This document shows positions 16,901 through 23,788 of a stretch of DNA of 23,788 bases, piece after piece. Numbering within the stretch: position 1 is the stretch's first letter; every line of letters begins with the position of its first letter. A model generated the notes under the pieces. It made no database searches and was not told the origin of the DNA. It saw only the letters and a list, made by a program, of their open reading frames with translations. The position numbers and the translations under genes are program-made. This DNA comes from an uncultured Clostridia bacterium (lineage in GTDB: Bacteria; Bacillota; Clostridia; Christensenellales; Borkfalkiaceae), in the NCBI GenBank assembly GCA_937915565.1, contig CALDMH010000119.1, positions 1-23,788 of the forward strand. The letters are read 5' to 3'.

Positions 16901-17002
16901 AGTTTCACTCCGACAAAGAAAGGTTTGTATACGGTTACCGTATCGGTTGTGGATAAAAACAACAACCTCGCAGAAGTGTCTTACACGATAACGGTTTCGT
17001 AA
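13919..17002 (+). CDS. Secreted Ig-like / jelly-roll-like modular protein
   Basis: This is a 1027-residue exported protein: signal peptide about 1-32 (cleavage near VYAA), no lipobox, no LPXTG, no C-terminal anchor. The order of modules I see is an Ig-like domain (about 36-115); a beta-rich region like a concanavalin-type jelly roll (about 120-375, ending in FTDGKVKLTVTPT and FFFAEVGGTGID); Ig-like domains (about 379-461 and 465-550); a spacer; a second jelly-roll-like region (about 665-830, with VTVNYDITSGKL and CEGISFYELNNQNL); and two C-terminal Ig-like domains (about 838-938 and 938-1026, the latter opening DYTPPVIKL). This layout fits a carbohydrate-binding surface or released protein; no catalytic residues were recognised. 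GGGAGGGG (13904-13911) gives a strong start, and the ATGA overlap with the permease gene ties it to the transporter. The jelly-roll assignment is from pattern only. Confidence 0.78.
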   Translation: MTKTKKTWLIVIAATCLFFSLVTAIAINVYAAGSDEFVFSGSLESMYKYGDTVEIPTATYNGKTVDFVVNLPDGTSTDKSSVKLNKTGVYTVNYIAKKANSDEYVKKVLSFSVFSQTFTVKGSGYTEYKTYSERIGGLYACLEKGDSLVYNDVIDLNRFQEGQMLFKMGIPASAPGEADIEGFEVTLSDIYDESIFITFRFKKFKDGGEYETIVSYYDVGFGTVYAGLEESGVGPFTYVDVDGKTKRFKAHINSEKYGAHSAISMTGGTAANPFDGDKLFGVSYDMLNGYAYVKLSEYGGTPYYPVLVSDLNNENIYGERFKGFTDGKVKLTVTPTKFLKNDCRFFFAEVGGTGIDADNWNKLETETAPIITVDMGEYTTETAPAARLGSSYRIFDAKAYDLLDGQVDCGVKVYYGYSNLNKIRINVTDNSFKTSYVGEYTIEYSATNSVGNKTVKTVKVNCVDLKEKLSLTLTGEYNYASVNVCDTVKLFDSYEIKNHLGNAKLNVECKLDGGDVVYTLDENHSFVPYYAGTYTIRYNFSDFATSDYTEKKLTVNKADAVYYETLAELPQYLIKNGKYELDFVKAYSVASGKPVEVPVKVFFKNDGAASETAVSGDYTVSANTKVELAFKADVDFNVDSLTIERAVKDIGLGNELDKSALFIPTTEGISFAATSNSIDCLFDGSVQNAGFVFTNTLARHTFKFSFAPYSVGKGFSPFESFNMYLCDYADANKKVKISFFKKDDGWYLGVNDAKTIKIATVWGGASDMVTVNYDITSGKLAAAGNAITVESYFGSSEKVTFDKGLTLVGEINGIGDCEGISFYELNNQNLTNSKYDYIPPQIDTTRADCFGEKDINTLVTIGDFFASDVISPYTRVVYSVKGPDGKIIVSDGGVVLNDVDGNEINAFTLKNYGNYYVTIYAIDQNNNDQTISYRITVTDYTPPVIKLTDMVTSGRVNSEIGFAKYGVENDKGSHTTFITVLEPTGTMTYYGEKTSFTPTKKGLYTVTVSVVDKNNNLAEVSYTITVS

Positions 17003-17013
17003 AAGGAGATAAT

Positions 17014-18975
17014 ATGAAAAAAGTAATAATATTGATTATATGCGCCGTTATGTTTTCCGTTTTTGCGTCCTGTAACGGGTTTAAAGGTTGTAACAAAAAC
17101 GGCAACACCGGCGAAACCTCTTCCGATGACAGCTGGACTAAACCGGAGTTCGACGGTACGGGTAACTATATTTTTAAAGACGGAAAGACGAATTATCAGA
17201 TTGTAATTCCCGAAAAGAGCACGGAAAAAGAAAGATTTGCGTCCACCGAACTCGTCGGCATTCTTGCCGAATCTACGGGTATTAAACTCGAAGTGGTTAC
17301 GGACGCAGGTAAATCTTTCACCGAAAATTCCGAGTATATCTCGATTGGTAACACGTCGCTTCTTGCCGAATCGGGAATAGAAATAAGCGACGACGCGAAA
17401 GGCATCAACGCTTTTCAGATTTCCAGAGCGGGCAAATCGCTTTTCCTCATCGGGGGAAAGGAATACGGCGTCGTTTATTCGGTTTACGAATGGTTGAACG
17501 ACGTGGTTAATTTCGAGCAGTATTACACCGATTGTTATACGCTCGAAACTTCGGTTATCGATATTGAGCTTAAAGATTACGAGCTCGTCTGCAAGCCCGA
17601 TATTCTTCGTACGATGGGTACGGCGGGATTTATGGCTGCAAACAAGACGATAGCCGCAAGAATGCGTTCGCCATATAACTATTCGGACGTTTACGCCACG
17701 GATAACGAAATACCGTTTGCGCATTCATCGCTTAAATATTTGCCGCTCGAAACGTATTACGACGAGCATCCGTCTTGGTTCAGCGACGACAAAACGCAGC
17801 TCTGCTATACGGCTCACGGGAGCAAAACCGAATTGAACGAAATGCTTACGGCGTTTACGGAAAGGCTCAAAAAACTTATAATTCACGTTTACGGCAGAGA
17901 TATACACGAGTACGATTTATCCAATATGGATACGCCTACCTGCTGTTCGTGCGAACATTGTCTTGCCGCGCTTGATAAATACAAATCCAATGCGGGCGCA
18001 TATATTATTTTTGCCAACAAGGCAAGCGAGATGATTTTCGACTGGATGAAAAACGACCCCGAAGGGCAAAAATATTACGACGAAGATTTTAAAATAAAGG
18101 TAATGGCTTATCACAAATTCGAAGCCGCTCCCGCCGTTTACGACGAAGCGACGAAATCTTATAAGCCTGCCGCTCCCGAAATAGCTTTGGGCGACCACGT
18201 TACGGTAATGATTGCGCCTATTTATACCAACTTCGTTCAGTCGATTTATACCGAGAACAACGTTGCCTATTACAAAGTTATAGACGGTTGGAAAGCCGTT
18301 TCTGCCGGGAATATGGACTTCTGGCTGTACTGCACGAACTTCAAATACTATATGCTTCCTTACGATTCGTTCAACAATATGATTGAATACAGAAAGGTTT
18401 TAAAGGACGCAGGCGCATTGTCGTTCAACGATCAGACGCAGAACGGAAACTACGGCGGTATGTCGGGTTGGCATATTCTTAAAGCCTATCTTTCGTCCAA
18501 GTTGTCGTATAATACGAAACTCGATATGAACGAGCTTACCGACAATTTCTTCGACGCATATTTCGACGTGGCCGCAGAGGATATGAAAGAGTTCTATTAC
18601 GGATGGAGAAGATTTTCGCTTTATCAACAGAACGTGCTGGGCGCGTACACGTCTTCGAGTTCTATATATTTTGAAGCTCTGAACAAGAAATACTGGCCTA
18701 AGAGCGTGCTTGACGATTGGTATAAACTTGCCAACTCCGCACTTGAAAAAATCGAAGTTTATAAAACGACCGACGTTGACAAGTATAATACTTTGTATAA
18801 ACATATCGTTTGCGAAAGAGCGTCGATAGAATACTGCTATTTAATGCTTTATTCTTCGGAACTCGGCAAAAAAAGAGAACAAATCAAAGCCAACTTTATC
18901 GAAGCCGTTTATATGAATAATATCAATACCCCGCGCGAGGGCGGTTCGATGAGCGACCTTATCAACTCTTTATAA
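17014..18975 (+). CDS. DUF4838-domain lipoprotein, alpha-glucuronidase-like
   Basis: This is a 653-residue surface lipoprotein; the signal peptide ends at C20 (FASC). After a polar linker, residues about 55-180 match the alpha/beta N-terminal domain found in GH67 glucuronidases and GH20 enzymes (YQIVIPEKSTEKERFASTEL, shown here as 20 residues; then GGKEYGVVYSVYEWL). Residues about 210-500 match DUF4838, including the pattern HPSWF (about 252-256), Y-D-L-S before a Cys cluster C310, C311, C313, C316, and YHKFE plus acidic residues further on. DUF4838 proteins are predicted glycan-active TIM-barrel proteins with no experimentally defined reaction that I know of. It is the only exported protein here with a plausible catalytic fold, so it may trim glycan at the cell surface before import. 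AAGGAG lies 5 nt before the ATG; the gene starts 11 bp after the previous stop. Confidence 0.78.
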   Translation: MKKVIILIICAVMFSVFASCNGFKGCNKNGNTGETSSDDSWTKPEFDGTGNYIFKDGKTNYQIVIPEKSTEKERFASTELVGILAESTGIKLEVVTDAGKSFTENSEYISIGNTSLLAESGIEISDDAKGINAFQISRAGKSLFLIGGKEYGVVYSVYEWLNDVVNFEQYYTDCYTLETSVIDIELKDYELVCKPDILRTMGTAGFMAANKTIAARMRSPYNYSDVYATDNEIPFAHSSLKYLPLETYYDEHPSWFSDDKTQLCYTAHGSKTELNEMLTAFTERLKKLIIHVYGRDIHEYDLSNMDTPTCCSCEHCLAALDKYKSNAGAYIIFANKASEMIFDWMKNDPEGQKYYDEDFKIKVMAYHKFEAAPAVYDEATKSYKPAAPEIALGDHVTVMIAPIYTNFVQSIYTENNVAYYKVIDGWKAVSAGNMDFWLYCTNFKYYMLPYDSFNNMIEYRKVLKDAGALSFNDQTQNGNYGGMSGWHILKAYLSSKLSYNTKLDMNELTDNFFDAYFDVAAEDMKEFYYGWRRFSLYQQNVLGAYTSSSSIYFEALNKKYWPKSVLDDWYKLANSALEKIEVYKTTDVDKYNTLYKHIVCERASIEYCYLMLYSSELGKKREQIKANFIEAVYMNNINTPREGGSMSDLINSL

Positions 18976-18990
18976 CGGAGGGGAACGAAT

Positions 18991-21117
18991 ATGAAAAATT
19001 TAACAATCAGAAAACGACTGTTTTTGTTTTCGGTGTTAACCGTAATGCTTCTTTGCTTTACCGTGGCGGGAGTCGGGTATATATCGGCAAAATCAACCGA
19101 CGTTTCTATCACTCTCGATAAAAAACTCGTTGCGCTTGAAAAAGGCGAATCGTATACGTTTAACGTTACCGTAAACGGTTCGGCCGACGAGGTAGTGTGG
19201 GATATTACCGACGAAACGGTTGCTAAAATCGAAAAGGGTACGGTAACCGCGCTGAAAGAAGGCAATGCCGTAGTTACGGCTAAATTTAAGGATAAAACCG
19301 CAAGATGCCAAATAAAGGTTAGCGATAACGGTCTGGTTTTGAGCATTGTAACCAACGCAGGCAACGAAAAACTCAACATTCTGGTAGGCGATTCGTTCGA
19401 TTTGTCCTACGAGGCAAGATACAATAATAAAACCGTACCTGCTGAAATATCCGTCAAAGTTTTGAATAGCGAGATTGCTTCCGTGTCGGAGGGCAAAGTA
19501 ACGGGTAAAACAGTCGGTTCTACGCAAATCGTTTTCGAAGCGGAGTGGAACGGAATGAAATCGTTCGACGTTCTTGATTTGGGCGTTGTTTACAATCTTA
19601 TTGCGGATTATGCAAACGGTTCGTATTTCAAGCTTTACAACGATTCGAGAGCCGGTGTGAAAACGGTTAAACTTTCTCCGGTTATTTTAGAAAACGGCAA
19701 AAAACTTACGAGCGAGCAGTTTGAAATTTCCGGAGCGGATTACGATGAAAGTATAATTACTTTCAATAGTAACACGTTCGTCGTTACCGGGCTTAGCAAG
19801 GGCAAAACAGACCTCGGAATCGTTTACAAATCAAAAGTTACGGGTAACACCGTGGCTTCCGTCGTGGAAGTCGAGGTCGACCTCTATACCGAAGATAAAT
19901 CGTCTTCGATAAATCTCGGAAAAGTTTACGTCGACGACGGTTCGTTTGAAATTGATTTAAAAGACGTTTTTGCCGACCTTACGAGCAAACAGCTTGAAGG
20001 GCTTTCCATAATCGGCATAACCGACGTAACGAGCGATTTCCCCGTGAAAATTTCCGTTGAAAACAACGTTGCGAATACGTCGTCGTTCATATCCGCCGGC
20101 ATTATCGGCGATAGACTTTGGGAAATTCAGTGCGAAAAGTATTCGTATATCGTAAAGGTGAACGTAAACGAATACGACAAGTACAAGAATCTCGTGGGCG
20201 AATACGTTTCGTCAAATAACGATTACAAATACGTTCTGACGAACGAAAACGACGAGCGGAAGATTGCGATTTACAGCGTTTCGACGGGCAGTCTCGTAAG
20301 CGACGGCACTTTTGAAATTCACGACGATAATAAGAATAACGGAAGAATATTGGTTAATCTTAAAACCTCGTTCTACGGAGAAAAAGAAATTTACGGCTTA
20401 TATATGAACCGTAATCCGATGAGGTTATCTTTATGTTTCGGCGGTAAATATAACGACCTTTATTCTCTTTCGGCTGCGTCTTACGATAAAGCGTCCGGCA
20501 GTTATTCAAGCAATAACTGGCTCGTAAATATCAAGCTTAACGCCGACAAAACCTGCGAATTCGACGTTGGAAACAAGGTCGGACTCAATCAGACTGGAAC
20601 TTACGTTCTTACTCCTTCGGGAATAAACGCAGGAACTATCACGATGACGTTCGGAAAAGCGATTCTTGGCGTAACTTCTTTCGACGGTAAATATTCGACG
20701 GACGGTCAGAAGTATTCTTTCTCCATCAAAGTAAGCGGCAAGAGCTATTATTTCACGCAAAACGGCGAAACTTCGACGAGCGACGCGATTACGGAAGCCT
20801 TCGGAGGCGGATATTCCTCGTTCGGAACCACCGCTAACGGGCAAAGCGGTAATTGGTTAACGCTTTATTTAGGAACGGACGGTACGGTATATTTCGATAC
20901 CTATTATTACAGAGACGAACTTGCGACGACGGGAACGTACGTTCTTAACGGAGATAAAAACTCGGGTACGATAATCGTAGATATAGGAAAGGCGTATTGC
21001 GGATTTAAACGTTTCGAGGGAACGTACGAATTCGACGAAACGACCGGTAAATACGTATTCGATATGTACGTTTACGGCAGCGGTTACGATAATTTAAGAT
21101 TTACTCAAATGAAATAA
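18991..21117 (+). CDS. Secreted Big_2-domain protein with C-terminal beta repeats
   Basis: This is a 708-residue exported protein with a signal peptide (about 1-33, cleavage near YISA) and no lipobox or sortase motif. Two bacterial Ig-like group 2 domains follow: about 36-112 (LEKGESYTFNVTV..., TVTALKEGNAVVTAKF) and about 115-198 (GKVTGKTVGSTQIVF). A further beta region (about 200-395) leads to three related units at about 400-500, 500-600 and 610-708. Each has an L-x-x-DGT/ADKT strand, a GTYVL or GTFEI strand and an isoleucine/valine-rich strand (GTIIVDIGKA, GTITMTFGKA). Similar units occur near the C-terminus of the 1198-residue protein at 6645, so the two are partly homologous. GGAGGGG (18977-18983) with 7-nt spacing sets the start, 15 bp after the previous stop. 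A binding or scaffold role at the surface is inferred; no enzyme motif is visible. Confidence 0.8.
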   Translation: MKNLTIRKRLFLFSVLTVMLLCFTVAGVGYISAKSTDVSITLDKKLVALEKGESYTFNVTVNGSADEVVWDITDETVAKIEKGTVTALKEGNAVVTAKFKDKTARCQIKVSDNGLVLSIVTNAGNEKLNILVGDSFDLSYEARYNNKTVPAEISVKVLNSEIASVSEGKVTGKTVGSTQIVFEAEWNGMKSFDVLDLGVVYNLIADYANGSYFKLYNDSRAGVKTVKLSPVILENGKKLTSEQFEISGADYDESIITFNSNTFVVTGLSKGKTDLGIVYKSKVTGNTVASVVEVEVDLYTEDKSSSINLGKVYVDDGSFEIDLKDVFADLTSKQLEGLSIIGITDVTSDFPVKISVENNVANTSSFISAGIIGDRLWEIQCEKYSYIVKVNVNEYDKYKNLVGEYVSSNNDYKYVLTNENDERKIAIYSVSTGSLVSDGTFEIHDDNKNNGRILVNLKTSFYGEKEIYGLYMNRNPMRLSLCFGGKYNDLYSLSAASYDKASGSYSSNNWLVNIKLNADKTCEFDVGNKVGLNQTGTYVLTPSGINAGTITMTFGKAILGVTSFDGKYSTDGQKYSFSIKVSGKSYYFTQNGETSTSDAITEAFGGGYSSFGTTANGQSGNWLTLYLGTDGTVYFDTYYYRDELATTGTYVLNGDKNSGTIIVDIGKAYCGFKRFEGTYEFDETTGKYVFDMYVYGSGYDNLRFTQMK

Positions 21118-21128
21118 AAGCCACGCTT

Positions 21129-21165
21129 GCGGGCAATAATCGCTTTTAATGCGGTTGTTGCCCGT
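21129..21165 (+). other. Intercistronic hairpin before the beta-mannosidase gene
   Basis: A 15-bp stem including three G-U pairs (21129-21143 with 21151-21165, 7-nt loop) lies between two genes and lacks a following T-run. The right arm can instead pair with the region just before the next gene (CCCGT at 21161-21165 with ACGGG at 21182-21186; GTTGCC with GGCAAC), which would cover the weak ribosome binding site. Confidence 0.6.
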
Positions 21166-21194
21166 GATTTGGCAACAGGCAACGGGAAAAATCA

Positions 21195-23663
21195 ATGAAT
21201 ATATTACTTTCAGAATGGACGTTAAAAGACGCGGACGGAACGTTTTCCATACCGGTGACCGTGCCGGGCGATATAACGAACGATTTGCATAAGGCGGGGA
21301 TTATCGCCAATCCGTTTTTCGGTTTTAATCATTTAACGCTAAAAGAACGGCTCGATAAAAATTACGTTTATACAACCGAATTTTCGGTGGACGAATTGCC
21401 GCAAAACGACGAGGACGTTTTTATAGCGTTCGACGGCATAGATTTGTTTGCGGACGTATACTTTAACGGCGTTTTGCTCGGTAAAACCGAAAATATGTTT
21501 AAAAAATACGTTTACGATATTGGAAACGTAATAAAACGAGGGAAAAATACCGTAGAAGTTCTTATGTATTCCACCACGAAATTTATGGAAACGGTGGACA
21601 CTAAGGACTATTTCGGCGTATTTAACGTTCAAAGAATTCTTCTTCGCAAAGAACAATGTTGCTTCGGTTGGGATTGGTCGCCCAACATTCCGGGGTACGG
21701 AATTTGGCAAAACGTTCGGGTATACACCGAAAACAAGTGTAAAATCACCGACGTTTGTTATACCGCAAACGCTTACGGCGAAGCGACGTTTTTTATAGAA
21801 CTCAATTATTCCGTACGTTCTTATTACGATAACGACGGCAATTTTATCGAAATAAAAAAAGAACACGACGATTATATCCGCGTTTCGCTTGCGGAAAATC
21901 CTGACGACGGTTTTGAAAACGCCGCGGTGAAACAAGTTCCCGTCAGCGGAAGCAAAAGTTTTATCGGATTTTTCAAAAAGGACGCACGGCTTTGGTGGCC
22001 GATAGGTTACGGCGAGCATCCGCTTTATAATTATAAGGTGGAACTCGTGCGCGACGGGCGGGTTATTTCGGAAAAAACGGGGAGAATGGCCTATCGCGAA
22101 GTGTCGCTTGAACAACGCCCCGTTGCGGACGGCGTTTTAAGCTATCAACTTAAATTGAACGGCGAGCCGATTTATATGAAAGGCTCTAACTGGGTGCCCG
22201 TGGATTGCTTTACCGGATGCGTCGATGATGAAAAGTATAAAAAGCTCATTCGGCAGGCGGTAGAGGCGAATATAAACACACTCCGCGTGTGGGGTGGCGG
22301 CATTTACGAAAAAGACGTTTTTTACGATTTGTGCGACGAAAACGGTATAATGGTATGGCAGGACCTTATGTTCGCGTGCGCCGATATTCCGGAGGACAAC
22401 GAAAAGTGGGTTAAAAACGCAAGCGAGGAAATCGAGTATCAGGTTAAGCGTTTGCGCAATCATCCGTCGCTCGTATATTGGTGCGGCGGTAACGAAAAAA
22501 CAGGTTCAACGGGCGCGAAAATCGTGCGCGGCGATTGGTTTGTAAATATAATTTTACGCGGAATCGTCGGCAATTTAGATAGTACTCGTCCGTTTGCGAA
22601 ACAGAGCCCCTGCGCGCTTACCGACGTTGCAAACGACCTTTCTTCGGGCGAAAGCCACAAAAACTCGTTTGAACTTACGATTAAAGACGGGTTTGGGAAA
22701 TACAGAGAGAACGTTGCGCAAAATATCGTTCCGTTCATCTCGGAATCGGCACTTATGGGCCCGCACGGAAGACAAACGTTCGAGAAGATATTCCCAAAAG
22801 ATAAGCTGTGGCCTATTAACGATTTATGGCGGGACAGGCTTATGGAAAATCCTTACGCCGCAATTCGTTTGTCGTTTGCCGATCAGGAATATAAGTTTGC
22901 CTCCGAACTTTACGGAACGCCCGAAAATCTTGACGATTTTATCGCGAAGGGAATGCTGATGCACGCGCAGGCTTTTCAGTGCGAATGTGAGTATCAGCGT
23001 GCTGGCAAAGGTGTAACGGCGGGATTTTTAAACTGGATGTATTCGGAAATCTGGCCATCCGGCACTTGGTCCGTGGTAGATTATTACACTGAACCGAAAG
23101 CCGTCTATTATCAGATGAAAAGGTCGTATGCGCCCGTTCTGATGTCGTTTTTCTATCGTAAAGACGGGAAAACGGTGTTATTCGGCGTGAACGACACGCT
23201 GCAAGATAAAAACGTTTCGTTCGAATACGGACTTAAACGTATTGCGGACGGTAAAATTATATGGAAAAAGAGCGGTGAAACGGTTTTGTCGAAATGCGGC
23301 TCGTATAATAGAGAACTGACCGACGAAACGGGCGATAAAGGCGAGTATTTATACGTTACTTATAACTACGACGGCGAAAAAACCACAACGCTGTATTCGC
23401 AGAGTTTTTGGTCGGGTGTAAAATTTGAAAGCGATTACGAGGTCAAAAAGGAGCAACTTGCCGAAAATCGTATAGTCGTTACCGTCAAAGCGAATAAATT
23501 TGCAAAATCCGTTTTTATAAATATGCCGGATAACTACGAATGCGATTATTCGGATAATTATTTCGACGTTGAGGCGGGCGAGAAAAAAACGGTGATAATT
23601 TCGTCTGAAAGAAAAATCGACGTCAAAGACGTTGAAGTAACCGATTTCGGTGTTTTTAAATGA
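21195..23663 (+). CDS. GH2 beta-mannosidase-like glycoside hydrolase, cytoplasmic
   Basis: This is an 822-residue enzyme with no signal peptide. The layout is that of GH2: a sugar-binding-like sandwich (about 1-175, with VPGDI at 23-27, typical of the beta-mannosidase branch, and WDWSPNIPGYGIW around 158-170), an Ig-like domain (about 175-290), a TIM barrel (about 300-600) and C-terminal beta domains to 822. The acid/base is E434 in WCGGNE (429-434), after the HPSLVYW strand. The nucleophile is E517 in FISES (514-518). NTLRVWGGGIYE and MVWQDLMFA are also characteristic of mannosidases in this family. It would remove terminal beta-linked mannose from imported oligosaccharides; close relatives include exo-glucosaminidases, so the specificity needs assay. 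The ribosome binding site is weak (ACGGGAAA), 77 bp after the previous stop. The stop overlaps the next ATG by 4 bp. Confidence 0.9.
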   Translation: MNILLSEWTLKDADGTFSIPVTVPGDITNDLHKAGIIANPFFGFNHLTLKERLDKNYVYTTEFSVDELPQNDEDVFIAFDGIDLFADVYFNGVLLGKTENMFKKYVYDIGNVIKRGKNTVEVLMYSTTKFMETVDTKDYFGVFNVQRILLRKEQCCFGWDWSPNIPGYGIWQNVRVYTENKCKITDVCYTANAYGEATFFIELNYSVRSYYDNDGNFIEIKKEHDDYIRVSLAENPDDGFENAAVKQVPVSGSKSFIGFFKKDARLWWPIGYGEHPLYNYKVELVRDGRVISEKTGRMAYREVSLEQRPVADGVLSYQLKLNGEPIYMKGSNWVPVDCFTGCVDDEKYKKLIRQAVEANINTLRVWGGGIYEKDVFYDLCDENGIMVWQDLMFACADIPEDNEKWVKNASEEIEYQVKRLRNHPSLVYWCGGNEKTGSTGAKIVRGDWFVNIILRGIVGNLDSTRPFAKQSPCALTDVANDLSSGESHKNSFELTIKDGFGKYRENVAQNIVPFISESALMGPHGRQTFEKIFPKDKLWPINDLWRDRLMENPYAAIRLSFADQEYKFASELYGTPENLDDFIAKGMLMHAQAFQCECEYQRAGKGVTAGFLNWMYSEIWPSGTWSVVDYYTEPKAVYYQMKRSYAPVLMSFFYRKDGKTVLFGVNDTLQDKNVSFEYGLKRIADGKIIWKKSGETVLSKCGSYNRELTDETGDKGEYLYVTYNYDGEKTTTLYSQSFWSGVKFESDYEVKKEQLAENRIVVTVKANKFAKSVFINMPDNYECDYSDNYFDVEAGEKKTVIISSERKIDVKDVEVTDFGVFK

Positions 23664-23788
23664 GAGAAGATTATAAAAACTGTAAACTTAACAACATATA
23701 TTTCAACGAAACGGACGGCGGCGTAACGTGCACCATAGACCAAACCGGCGTGTGCGCTACTTACCCGCTTAACGAGGCGTTTTTCGAG
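23660..23788 (+). CDS. Unidentified gene, 5' part only (runs off the window)
   Basis: An ATG overlaps the stop of the beta-mannosidase-like gene (ATGA), and the frame is open for 43 codons to the window end. The visible residues begin MREDYKNCKLNNIYF and contain no signal peptide, so the product is probably cytoplasmic. The 4-bp overlap strongly suggests translational coupling and a related metabolic role, perhaps another sugar-handling enzyme. I do not recognise the family. Confidence 0.7.
   Translation, partial: MREDYKNCKLNNIYFNETDGGVTCTIDQTGVCATYPLNEAFFE

Noticed and set aside
13919..21117. Sortase-anchored surface proteins
   Set aside because: I checked the C-termini of the large secreted proteins and found no LPXTG-type motif, hydrophobic tail or positive end.
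21339..22115. 258-codon open frame on the minus strand
   Set aside because: It is antisense to the conserved GH2 gene and its translation resembles no protein family.

Overview
The window looks like part of a carbohydrate-utilisation locus from an uncultured Gram-positive anaerobe, most likely Bacillota, class Clostridia. I base this on strong AGGAGG-type ribosome binding sites, lipobox lipoproteins, a CUT1-type sugar ABC transporter with no dedicated ATPase, the absence of any SusC/SusD or other outer-membrane component, moderate G+C, and long secreted beta-rich proteins. The taxonomic placement is inference; there is no rRNA or marker gene here.

Layout. Positions 1-351 hold two copies (about 97% alike) of an intergenic element rich in hairpins, followed by about 170 bp with no recognisable feature and a bidirectional terminator (523-551). 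An AraC-family regulator is encoded on the minus strand (556-1428). Its promoter appears to place the transcription start on the A of its ATG, so it may be leaderless. From the divergent promoter (TTGAAT-17-TATAAT, 1568-1596), preceded by two AGCATAA half-sites 21 bp apart, all remaining genes run on the plus strand to the window edge. I saw no convincing U-tract terminator among them, so they may form one operon of at least 22 kb.

Order of the plus-strand genes: a cupin-fold phosphomannose-isomerase-like protein (1718-2902); a DUF4432 aldose-epimerase-like protein (2905-3804); a cytoplasmic GHL6/GH42-like hydrolase (3826-5838); a small lipoprotein with InlB-type repeats (5888-6457); a 1198-residue secreted beta-rich protein (6645-10241); a sugar-binding lipoprotein (10307-11989) with two permeases (12087-13001, 13017-13922); a secreted protein alternating Ig-like and jelly-roll-like modules (13919-17002); a DUF4838 lipoprotein (17014-18975); a secreted protein with Big_2 domains and C-terminal beta repeats (18991-21117); a cytoplasmic GH2 beta-mannosidase-like enzyme (21195-23663); and the start of an unidentified gene (23660 to the edge).

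Proposed working model (inference): the surface proteins bind or process a glycan outside the cell, the CUT1 transporter imports oligosaccharides using an ATPase encoded elsewhere, and the GH2 and GHL6-type enzymes cleave them inside. The epimerase-like and isomerase-like proteins then prepare the released sugar, plausibly mannose, for catabolism. The unusual part is the set of three large secreted proteins with no recognisable catalytic domain, two of which share a C-terminal beta module, embedded directly in the transporter operon. Several strong intercistronic hairpins without U-tracts separate the expression units.
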